Assembly (NCBI RefSeq): GCF_007558815.1
Contig: NZ_VLTJ01000025.1
Location: 1 to 64,000, forward strand
Origin: Verticiella sediminum
Lineage (GTDB): Bacteria > Pseudomonadota > Gammaproteobacteria > Burkholderiales > Burkholderiaceae_B
Direction: 5' to 3'
DNA length: 64,000 bases
The notes under the pieces: generated by a model
The model's input: only the letters and a program-made list of their open reading frames with translations
The model's database searches: none
What the model was told of the DNA's origin: nothing
Made by a program: the position numbers and the translations under genes
In this document: positions 42,762 to 50,142 of the stretch, piece by piece
Position numbering within the stretch: the first letter of the stretch is position 1
Layout of the letters: every line of letters starts with the position of its first letter

Positions 42762-43328
42762 ATGGCGAGCCCCCTGGACGACAACCTGCCCGTCACCCTG
42801 CTCATCACCCGCCGCGTGGCGGCGGCACGCTACAACGACTTTCTCGCCTGGCTGCATGAAGGCGAGGACATGGCGAGCGCCTTTCCCGGCTATCTGGGCT
42901 CGGGCACGCTCGAACCGCCGCCCGGCGGCACCGACTATCAGATGGTGTTCCGCTTCGCCAACGAGGCGCAGCTCGCGGCCTGGGCCCGCTCGCCGCAGCG
43001 CCAGGCCTGGCTGGACCGCGGCCGCGACCTGGTGCACGAGGCACGGGCGGTGCGCGCGCAAGGGCTGGAAGGCTGGTTCGGCACGAGCGCCCCGCCGCGC
43101 TGGAAGCAGGCGGTCACGATCTGGCTGGTGTTCTTTCCGGTATCGCTGGCCTTCACCGCCATGCTCGGCCACTACCTGGAAGCCCTGCCACTCTTCTGGC
43201 GGGTACTGTTCAGCACGACCATGCTGACGCCGATCATGGTGTTCGTGTTCATCCCCTTGGCCACACGCGTGCTGCGCCGCTGGCTCGTGCCGCAGCCGCA
43301 CGGCGTGGACGTGCGCAAGCCGGCCTAG
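42762..43328 (+). CDS. membrane-anchored antibiotic biosynthesis monooxygenase (ABM)-like protein
   Basis: 188 residues from ATG 42762 (CGGAG upstream). Residues about 8-100 match the ABM dimeric alpha-beta-barrel layout (VTLLITRRVAAARYNDFLAWL, FPGYLGSGTLEPP). Two membrane helices follow (about 122-142 and 148-170). ABM folds bind small hydrophobic or haem-like molecules; quinone or stress roles occur, but none can be assigned here. It stands alone with its own promoter and operator-like repeat. Confidence 0.8.
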   Translation: MASPLDDNLPVTLLITRRVAAARYNDFLAWLHEGEDMASAFPGYLGSGTLEPPPGGTDYQMVFRFANEAQLAAWARSPQRQAWLDRGRDLVHEARAVRAQGLEGWFGTSAPPRWKQAVTIWLVFFPVSLAFTAMLGHYLEALPLFWRVLFSTTMLTPIMVFVFIPLATRVLRRWLVPQPHGVDVRKPA

Positions 43329-43550
43329 GCCGGTTGGCAAACTCGCGGCCGGCGGCCGATGGGGGAGCCGGCACGAACGGCGGCAGCGCTCAGGCCCGGG
43401 CAGGCGCAGCCATCCCGGCCCGATCGCGCAGCGAACCGGCAAACCCGGGCATGCGCCGGGGCTGGCGTCAAATCAACGTCTGGGGAAGAGAATCCGTCGA
43501 GGCGGGTCGGCGCCGAATATTGCGCCGATCGACCCCGGCGGCAGGCGTCG

Positions 43551-43808
43551 TCAGTTGGGACGGCGACGCGGGGCTGCGGCCGGACGGCCGGGCAGGTGGC
43601 GAAACGTGATGCGGCCCTTGGTGAGATCGTAGGGCGACAGCTCCAGCGAGACCTTGTCACCCGCAAGAATGCGGATGTGGTTCTTGCGCATTTTGCCGGA
43701 GGAATAAGCGGTCAGGGCATGACCGTTGTCCAGCGTGATACGGTAGCGGGAATCCGGCAGTACTTCGTCGACGGTCCCGTTCATTTCGATGAGTTCTTCT
43801 CTAGCCAA
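43551..43808 (-). CDS. infA: translation initiation factor IF-1, second betaproteobacterial type
   Basis: 85 residues, an S1/OB-fold protein ([36 protein letters not shown]). It binds the ribosomal A site during initiation. The start is TTG 43808, fixed by AAGGAG 6 bases upstream. The C-terminal extension ([12 protein letters not shown]) and isolated location are typical of the additional IF-1 of betaproteobacteria, distinct from the 72-residue IF-1 of the ribosomal protein operon. A TTG start on an initiation factor may allow self-control. 43329-43550 downstream shows nothing I can name. Confidence 0.9.
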   Translation of the reverse strand: MAREELIEMNGTVDEVLPDSRYRITLDNGHALTAYSSGKMRKNHIRILAGDKVSLELSPYDLTKGRITFRHLPGRPAAAPRRRPN

Positions 43809-44372
43809 TAGAGACTCCTTACGTCAGCGTGAACAAGGATCCGGCGCGAGACAACAGGCAGACGACGCCGGCCAAGCCGGCGTGGCTGCGGGATTCGCGG
43901 GGAAGATGGCCGTGGCGCAACGGGGTTGCGCCTCCCGGGAGACCGAGGGCCTGGCGGGTAAGCCGTGCGAAGCTCGCACCAGAATGCGGGAAAACCCGTA
44001 CATGTTACGCCATTTCGGGCCAAATGTCTCCCTCTTTGCTCAAAAACCGTGCCAATTGCGCAACGTCGGCACACGCGCGGCTTGCCTACGCACAAAGTCG
44101 GTGCGAATCGGGCCGCGCCTGCTGCGCCAGAACGGCCTCGCCGCTGCTCTTTCGGCGTGAACCGGGCGCTCCCGGCGCCCCGGGAAGACAGTGCTAACAC
44201 AATGATTTATAATTAAAAGTTATTTCCCGATCATCCGGCACACCCCGTGGCGAACCCATCGCAGCACGGCGGGCCGGGTTTGCCGTTCGTCCGGGCTGTC
44301 CGCGGCAGTCCGTATCAGGCACCGGACACTGTGTCCACCTTTTCTCTCAGCCGTTCACACAAGGGGGGTGCG
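43809..44372. promoter_or_regulatory. long regulatory interval between infA and speDE
   Basis: This 564-base gap has no convincing gene. A clear sigma-70 promoter for the fusion gene is -35 AAGACA (44185-44190), 17 bases, -10 TATAAT (44208-44213). Transcription from about 44220 would give a leader near 150 bases, long enough for control. ORFs across 43965-44216 look like chance. The infA promoter must lie on the other strand but I cannot place it. Confidence 0.6.
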
Positions 44373-45635
44373 ATGCAAGGTTTGCATCTGACTGGCGATC
44401 TCTACAACTGCAACTGTAGCGAGGCCATCCTGATTGATCTGCCCATGCTCGAGGGCATCTGCCGCCAGGCCACGCTCGACGCCGGGCTCACCATCGTCGA
44501 CGACAAGTTCTTCCTGTTCCCGGACGTCGACGGACAGCCGGGCGGCATCACGGGCACATTGCTGCTGGCCGAATCCCACTTGGCGATCCACACCTGGCCG
44601 GAGCGTCGCGGTGTGACGCTGGATGTCTATGTGTGCAACTACATGCAGGACAACTCCGGCAAGGCCCGCGCCCTGTTCGACAGGCTGGTGCAGACGCTGC
44701 GCCCGGAGACCTGGCAGGGCGAGGAAATCCTGCGGGGCGACCTGGCGCAGCCGGAAGCCGTGCGCAGGGAACTGCTGCGCGAATGGAGCACACCCAACTC
44801 CGTATTCGGCACGCGCCCGCAGAAGCAGCTCGAAGCGCGCCAGACCGAGTTCCAGCGCGTGGACGTTTACGACACGCCCGACTTCGGCCGCCTGTTTCGC
44901 CTGGACGGCCGCTTCATGACCTCCGAGCGCGACGAGTTCATCTACCACGAGTGCATGGTGCATCCGGCGGCGTTGGCGCATGCCGCGCCCCGCCGCGCGC
45001 TGGTGCTCGGCGGTGGCGATGGCGGCTCCAGCGAGGAGCTGCTCAAGCACCCCGGCATGGAGCGCGTGGTGATGGCCGAACTCGATCCGGCCGTGATCGA
45101 GATCGCCAAGGCGTACCTGCAGCGCGTGCACCGCGGCGTCTTCGACGACCCGCGGCTGGAAGTGAAGGTCGGCGACGGTTTCGCCTTCGTGCGCGACACC
45201 GACGAGACCTTCGACCTGATCGTCCTCGACCTGACCGACCCCGACACGCCCGCGGAACAGCTCTACACGGCGGATTTCTTCCGCATGTGCCAGCGCATCC
45301 TGGCCCCGGGAGGCGCACTCAGCCTGCACATCGGTTCGCCCGTGTATGGCGAAGCCAACGTGCGCCGCCTGGCCGGCGCCTTGCGCGAAGTCTTCACCCA
45401 CGTACGCCCGATGACCGCCTTCGTGCCCTTGTACGGCTCGCTGTGGGCCATGGCCGTCGCCAGCGACGCGCTGGACCCCGCCGCCCTCGACGGCGAGCAG
45501 GTCGACGCGCGCCTGCGCGAGCGCGGCATCGACGACCTCGCCTACTATGACGGCACGGCGCATCCGGGTCTGTTCGCGCTGCCGCGCTACGTGCGGCGCC
45601 TGACCGATCCCGCGGCGGCCGACGCCGCGCACTGA
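44373..45635 (+). CDS. fused S-adenosylmethionine decarboxylase-spermidine synthase (SpeD-SpeE)
   Basis: 420 residues. The N-terminal about 115 residues are a bacterial class 1b AdoMet decarboxylase: AESHLAIHTWPE holds the Glu67-Ser68 self-cleavage site, where Ser becomes the pyruvoyl cofactor, with His69 and Cys88. The remainder (about 150-410) is a spermidine synthase: FGRLFRLDGRFMTSERDEF, LGGGDGGSSEELLKHP and LDLTDPDTPAEQLY. It would make decarboxylated AdoMet and transfer its aminopropyl group in one chain. Because processing cuts at residue 67, the synthase stays attached to the pyruvoyl alpha chain. ATG 44373 has AAGGGGGG upstream; the open frame to 44247 is probably leader. Acceptor (putrescine or other) unproved. 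Confidence 0.93.
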   Translation: MQGLHLTGDLYNCNCSEAILIDLPMLEGICRQATLDAGLTIVDDKFFLFPDVDGQPGGITGTLLLAESHLAIHTWPERRGVTLDVYVCNYMQDNSGKARALFDRLVQTLRPETWQGEEILRGDLAQPEAVRRELLREWSTPNSVFGTRPQKQLEARQTEFQRVDVYDTPDFGRLFRLDGRFMTSERDEFIYHECMVHPAALAHAAPRRALVLGGGDGGSSEELLKHPGMERVVMAELDPAVIEIAKAYLQRVHRGVFDDPRLEVKVGDGFAFVRDTDETFDLIVLDLTDPDTPAEQLYTADFFRMCQRILAPGGALSLHIGSPVYGEANVRRLAGALREVFTHVRPMTAFVPLYGSLWAMAVASDALDPAALDGEQVDARLRERGIDDLAYYDGTAHPGLFALPRYVRRLTDPAAADAAH

Positions 45636-45775
45636 CCACGGGCCGGCACGCAAGCCTCGGCCGCACGGACGAGGCCCTGCGCGCCCGGCCCACCCCGGCG
45701 CCGACGGCGCCCCCGTCCGGCGGCGAGGCAGCCTGCGTCGCCAGGCAGAAACGACCCACTCTGCGAGAGGCCCCT

Positions 45776-46612
45776 ATGAAATATGTGCGGTATGGAGAGG
45801 CCGGCCAGGAATGGCCCGGCCTGATCGCCGAAGACGGCACGCTGCGCGACCTGTCCCAGCTCGTCGCGGACATCGACCCGATAAGCATCGCCGACGGCTC
45901 GCTCGCGGCCGCCGCCGCGCAATGGCCGACCCTGCCGGTCGTCGAAGGCTCGCCCCGCCTGGGGCCGCCGATCACCGCGCCCGGCAAGTTCCTCGGCGTC
46001 GGGCTGAACTACGCGGACCATGCCGCCGAGGCCAAGCTGCCCGTGCCCGAGCAGCCCGTGCTGTTCTTCAAGGCGACGAGTTGCATCAATGGGCCCGACG
46101 ACGACGTCATCCTGCCCGAAGGCGCCGACACCCTGGACTGGGAAGTCGAACTGGGCTTCGTCATCGGCAAGCCCGCCTATCGCGTCACTCCCGAGCAGGC
46201 GCGCGAGCACATCTTCGGCTACCTGGTGGTCAACGACATTTCGGAGCGCACCTGGCAGATCCAGCGCAGCGCCGCGCAATGGACCAAGGGCAAGAGCCAC
46301 GACACCTTCGGCCCGATCGGTCCCTGGCTGGTCAGCGCCGACGAGATCGCCGACCCCCGGTCGCTGGACCTGTGGCTCAAGGTCAACGGCGAGACCATGC
46401 AGTCGGGCAACACCCGGCACATGGTGTTCGACGTATTCCAGGTGCTCGCGGACGCCTCGCAGTACATGCGGCTGATGCCTGGCGACATCATCACCACCGG
46501 CACGCCGCCGGGCGTCGCCATGGGCATGAAACCGCCCCGCTACCTGCGGCGCGGCGACGTGATGGAACTTTCGGTGGCAGGGCTGGGCGCCCAGCGCCAG
46601 CGAGTCGTCTAG
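45776..46612 (+). CDS. fumarylacetoacetate hydrolase family protein
   Basis: 278 residues. The FAH core begins near 68 (GKFLGVGLNYADHAAEAK) with metal ligands in DWEVELGFVIG (about 121-131) and the segment TTGTPPGVAMGMKPP (about 240-254). Family members cleave or decarboxylate beta-diketo acids, oxaloacetate, ureidoglycolate or homoprotocatechuate products. Annotation as ureidoglycolate lyase is often given but is not supported here by purine genes. Short N-terminal domain as usual. It is monocistronic, followed by a hairpin shared with the converging gene. Confidence 0.88.
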   Translation: MKYVRYGEAGQEWPGLIAEDGTLRDLSQLVADIDPISIADGSLAAAAAQWPTLPVVEGSPRLGPPITAPGKFLGVGLNYADHAAEAKLPVPEQPVLFFKATSCINGPDDDVILPEGADTLDWEVELGFVIGKPAYRVTPEQAREHIFGYLVVNDISERTWQIQRSAAQWTKGKSHDTFGPIGPWLVSADEIADPRSLDLWLKVNGETMQSGNTRHMVFDVFQVLADASQYMRLMPGDIITTGTPPGVAMGMKPPRYLRRGDVMELSVAGLGAQRQRVV

Positions 46613-46626
46613 ACAGGAGCGGCGCC

Positions 46627-46657
46627 CCGCCTGCCGGACGCAAGGCCCGGCAGGCGG
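46627..46657. terminator. convergent hairpin after FAH gene
   Basis: An 11-base-pair perfect stem, CCGCCTGCCGG (46627-46637) with CCGGCAGGCGG (46647-46657), lies between the FAH gene and the converging membrane protein gene. No T-run. Confidence 0.55.
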
Positions 46658-46727
46658 CAGCCCGGTCTCCCTGGCCTTGCCTCCGGTGTCCTGCGCCTTG
46701 CCCGGTTCCTTCGCGGCGTGCTCTGGC

Positions 46728-47492
46728 TCAGGGCGACGCCGGCCCGGCCGGCGTGGCGCCCAGGAAGGGTTCGCCGCGGCGTTGCGCGGGAGCAGCCTGG
46801 GGCTGCGGCTCCGGCGGGATGGGCACGCCGGCCGGCGCGATGCCCGCGGGCTCGGCGGCCCGACCGGACCAGGCGCCGGCAGCCTGCGGTTCGGCCGCGT
46901 CGGTCGTGCCGTGGCTGAGGCCGCCGCGTGGGTTCCAGGCCGGCAGTTGCGCACGCAGCATCAGTTGCTGCTCGCGCACCAGGTGCATCTTGCTCACGCG
47001 TGCGCCGCGCAGTTCGGCCGCGCTGCGCCGCAGATCCCCGAGCGAGAACGGTTCGCTGTGATCGGCCCACACCCAGCGCATCACGGCCAGCGTGGGCGGC
47101 GACACCTGCTGCGCAACCCCCTGCAGCACGTCGGCCGGCACCGCGCCGGCGTTCTCGCGCGCCACGCTGCCGCTCCACACCGACTTCAGTGAGAAGAAGG
47201 TGATGAGGGCCAGGACGGCCACCACCGCCCACCAGATGTACATGTTGATGCGGGTGAGAAAGGCAACGGCCGCCGCGTCCGGCGGCCCGAATCGGCTGTA
47301 ATCGGCGGTGGCGCCGGCGCTGAGGATCAGGCGCGCGACGATCCAGAAGACCACCAGGCCGGCGATGACGATCAGCACGCGCCGGATCAGGTGGGGCATC
47401 GCCAGGCGCGAGGCGGTACGGCGCAGCAACTGGCCATCCTCGCGCAGCCGCGCCGGCGATGCGGTGTCCAGGTCTATGGGGGCGTCGGTCAC
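46728..47492 (-). CDS. conserved membrane protein, two membrane segments
   Basis: 254 residues from GTG 47492, which has AAGGAG 6 bases upstream. Residues about 20-30 are acidic-to-basic, membrane segments lie at about 38-56 and 85-104, and the cytoplasmic or periplasmic part (about 110-180) has RWVWADHSEPFSLGDLRRSAAELRGARVSKMHL. The last about 70 residues are Pro/Ala-rich and disordered. I do not recognise the family. It is divergent from ghrA across about 170 bases. Confidence 0.7.
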   Translation of the reverse strand: MTDAPIDLDTASPARLREDGQLLRRTASRLAMPHLIRRVLIVIAGLVVFWIVARLILSAGATADYSRFGPPDAAAVAFLTRINMYIWWAVVAVLALITFFSLKSVWSGSVARENAGAVPADVLQGVAQQVSPPTLAVMRWVWADHSEPFSLGDLRRSAAELRGARVSKMHLVREQQLMLRAQLPAWNPRGGLSHGTTDAAEPQAAGAWSGRAAEPAGIAPAGVPIPPEPQPQAAPAQRRGEPFLGATPAGPASP

Positions 47493-47661
47493 TGCTGGCT
47501 CCTTCTCAAATTGGCCCGGGTGCAGGGTCGCATGCATTGTGCCACCGCCATCCGGCGCGGCGAGGCGCCCGCCAACCTTGTTTTATCATCCAGCCGGTCA
47601 GGCGCCGTAGCGGCGCCGCCACAACCGCGCGGCCCCCTGGCCGCGCCAGGAGAGACCGACT

Positions 47662-48594
47662 ATGCGCATTTTGCTCGCCATGAACGGCGACGCGGGCCTG
47701 TCCCGCTGGATCGAAGCCTTCCGGAAAGCCTTGCCCGAAGCCGAGGTAAGCACCTGGCAGGCCGACGGCCCGGCGCTCGGTGCGGACGTGGCCATCGTCT
47801 GGCACCCGCCGGCCGAACTCTTCGTGCGCGAGACCGGCCTGCGCGCCGTGTTCAACCTGGGCGCGGGTGTGGACGGCCTGCTGAAGATCCCGACGCTGCC
47901 CTCCACCCTGCCGGTGATCCGCCTGGAAGATGCCGGCATGACGGTGCAGATGGCCGAATACGCCCTGCACGCGCTGTGGGAGGCGTCGCGCAGCTTCGCC
48001 AGCTACCGGCAAGCACAGGGCGAGCACGAGTGGCGCATGCTGCCGGTCACGCGCCGCCATGAATGGCCGGTCGGCGTGCTCGGCATGGGCAAGGTCGGCG
48101 CACGGGTGGCGCAGGCCGTCGCCGAGTTCGAGTATCCCGTGGCCGGCTGGTCGCGCGGCGGCCACGGGCTGCCGGGCATCGAGGACTTCGCCGGCGCGCA
48201 GGCGCTGGACGCGTTTCTCGCGCGCACGCGCGTGCTGATCAACGCCCTGCCGCTCACGCCCGACACGCGCGACATCCTGAATCGCGACACGTTCGCCAAG
48301 CTGCTGCCGGGCGCCTACGTCGTCAATGTCGGCCGCGGCGAACACCTGGTCGAGGAAGACCTGCTGGCGGCGCTCGCCTCCGGCCACGTCGCCGGCGCCA
48401 CGCTGGACGTGTTCCGCACCGAGCCCCTGCCGCAGGAGCATCCGTTCTGGTCCCACCCGGCGATCACGATCACCCCGCACACCGCCGCGCGGACCCTGCG
48501 CACGGAGTCCGTCAAGCAGATCGCCGACAAGATCCGCCAGCTCGCCAAGGGTGAAAGCGTCAGCGGCGTGGTCGACCGCCCGCGCGGCTACTGA
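47662..48594 (+). CDS. ghrA: glyoxylate/hydroxypyruvate reductase A (D-2-hydroxyacid dehydrogenase family)
   Basis: 310 residues. Rossmann motif GVLGMGKVGARVAQAVAEF near 138-156, the substrate Arg in NVGRGEHLVEEDLL near 224-237, and the catalytic Glu/His pair in the DVFRTEPLPQEHPFW and TPHTAA regions. GhrA reduces glyoxylate and hydroxypyruvate with NADPH in E. coli. Substrate range in this organism is not known. It is a single-gene unit. Confidence 0.92.
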   Translation: MRILLAMNGDAGLSRWIEAFRKALPEAEVSTWQADGPALGADVAIVWHPPAELFVRETGLRAVFNLGAGVDGLLKIPTLPSTLPVIRLEDAGMTVQMAEYALHALWEASRSFASYRQAQGEHEWRMLPVTRRHEWPVGVLGMGKVGARVAQAVAEFEYPVAGWSRGGHGLPGIEDFAGAQALDAFLARTRVLINALPLTPDTRDILNRDTFAKLLPGAYVVNVGRGEHLVEEDLLAALASGHVAGATLDVFRTEPLPQEHPFWSHPAITITPHTAARTLRTESVKQIADKIRQLAKGESVSGVVDRPRGY

Positions 48595-48687
48595 TCGCCT
48601 GCGGCGTGCGGCCGAGACGGCGGCCAGGCCGGCCAGCGGGCCGCCGCAGCCGTCCGCCCGACCGGGGCCGCACCGGCACGCGCAGGC

Positions 48688-50106
48688 TCACAGTTCGCCG
48701 TAGGAATGCAGGCCGGACAGGAACATATTGACGCCGAGAAAGGCGAAGCCCGTGATGAGCAGGCCGATCAACGCCCAGTAGGCGGCGAAGGTGCCGCGCA
48801 GGCCTTTCATGAGGCGCATGTGCAGCCAGGCGGCGTAGTTCAGCCAGACGATCAGGGCCCAGGTTTCCTTGGGGTCCCACTGCCAGTAGGCGCCCCAGGC
48901 CTCGGCGGCCCACAGCGCGCCGAGAATGGTCGCCACGGTAAAAAAGGCGAAGCCCACCGCGATGGCCTTGTACATGATGTCGTCCAGCACCTCGAGCGCT
49001 GGCAGGCGCTCGGCGAGCCGGCGCCGCGCCAGCAGGATCGAGCCGACGACCAGCGCCCCCACACCGAAATAGACCATCCAGTAGGCCGACAGGCCCTCGC
49101 TGCGAAACACCAGCGGCTCGACGGCCAGCAGCACCCCCAGCACGAACAGCGGCGCGAGCCGCTTCCAGGAACGGGTCTGCCCGTGCACCTTGACCAGATA
49201 GGCGAAGGCCACCATGGCGGCGAGCGAAAACGTGCCGTAGCCGATGAAGTTTGCCGGTACGTGCAGCTTCATCCACCAGCTTTTCAGGGCAGGCACGAGC
49301 GGCTGGATCTGGTAGGCGTCGCGGGCCACGGTGTACCAGACGAGAAAGCCGATGGCCGCGGTCACCACGAGCATCACGAAAGCGCCCAGGCTGCGCGTGT
49401 CGTAGCGCGCTTCGTAATACAGATAGAACAGCGCGGTCACCAGCGCGAACAGGATGATGACCTCGTACAGGTTGCTGACCGGGATGTAGCCGATGCCGGG
49501 GCCGAGCAGATGGCTTTCGTACCAGCGCACCAGCAGGCCGGTGGCGCCGGCGAACACGGCGCCCCAACTGAGCGCGGTGCCCAGCCAGGCGGCGGTGGCG
49601 CTGCGCGCGCCCAGGCCGATCCAGTAACAGGCCGTGGCCAGCACGAAGAGCGTGCTCATCCAGAGGATGGCCGACTGCGAGGACAACAGGTAGCGCAACA
49701 GGAAGGCTTCGTCGGCCCGCGCGATCTGCCCGCCGTACAGCGTGAGCGCCAGGCCGGCCGACACGGCCAGCGCGAGCATGAGCACGCGCAGTGGGCGCCA
49801 CAGCCAGCCCAGCCAGGCCAGCACCGGCACCGTGCCGATCAGGATCGCCCGGTCGTAGCCGTCCATCACGCTGCCGGCGCGCTGCAGAGCGAACCAGGCG
49901 CCGACGGCCAGCAGCACCAGGAACACGGCGTCCGTCCAATCCGGACGGCGGCGCACACCCGGCCCCTGCTCCAGCCAGCGATCGTCCTCGCCCTCTTGCC
50001 CCGCGCGCAGGGCCCCGTCATTCAGAGGAGCCTTCGGCCCCGACAGAGGGCTCCTTCGCTCGAGCTCGCCGTGACCGGCAAGGCTTGCGCTTTGGTCCGT
50101 CGTCAT
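48688..50106 (-). CDS. ccsB: cytochrome c biogenesis protein CcsB/ResC (CcsA-type WWD haem lyase subunit)
   Basis: 472 residues with about eight to ten membrane segments. The conserved tryptophan-rich WWD-type stretch (AEAWGAYWQWDPKETWALIVW, about 380-400, read in two parts: AEAWGAYWQW and DPKETWALIVW) and flanking His residues mark the haem-handling subunit of system II. With ResB it exports haem and ligates it to CxxCH apocytochromes. Nomenclature varies: databases call it CcsB, while the Bordetella literature calls the same protein CcsA. It follows ResB by 36 bases. Confidence 0.93.
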   Translation of the reverse strand: MTTDQSASLAGHGELERRSPLSGPKAPLNDGALRAGQEGEDDRWLEQGPGVRRRPDWTDAVFLVLLAVGAWFALQRAGSVMDGYDRAILIGTVPVLAWLGWLWRPLRVLMLALAVSAGLALTLYGGQIARADEAFLLRYLLSSQSAILWMSTLFVLATACYWIGLGARSATAAWLGTALSWGAVFAGATGLLVRWYESHLLGPGIGYIPVSNLYEVIILFALVTALFYLYYEARYDTRSLGAFVMLVVTAAIGFLVWYTVARDAYQIQPLVPALKSWWMKLHVPANFIGYGTFSLAAMVAFAYLVKVHGQTRSWKRLAPLFVLGVLLAVEPLVFRSEGLSAYWMVYFGVGALVVGSILLARRRLAERLPALEVLDDIMYKAIAVGFAFFTVATILGALWAAEAWGAYWQWDPKETWALIVWLNYAAWLHMRLMKGLRGTFAAYWALIGLLITGFAFLGVNMFLSGLHSYGEL

Positions 50107-50142
50107 GTCAGTCTCCGCGCGTCAGCGCGTAGGGGGTGGGTT

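Noticed and set aside
43329-43550. Several 70-110 codon frames in the gap after the ABM-like gene.
   Set aside because: No RBS, no conserved pattern and strong GC-skewed composition; judged to be chance.
44247-44372. A 42-codon extension of the SpeD-SpeE fusion from GTG 44247.
   Set aside because: The ATG at 44373 has a strong purine-rich RBS and gives the usual AdoMet decarboxylase start; the extension has no family similarity. It remains possible and is mentioned with the leader.
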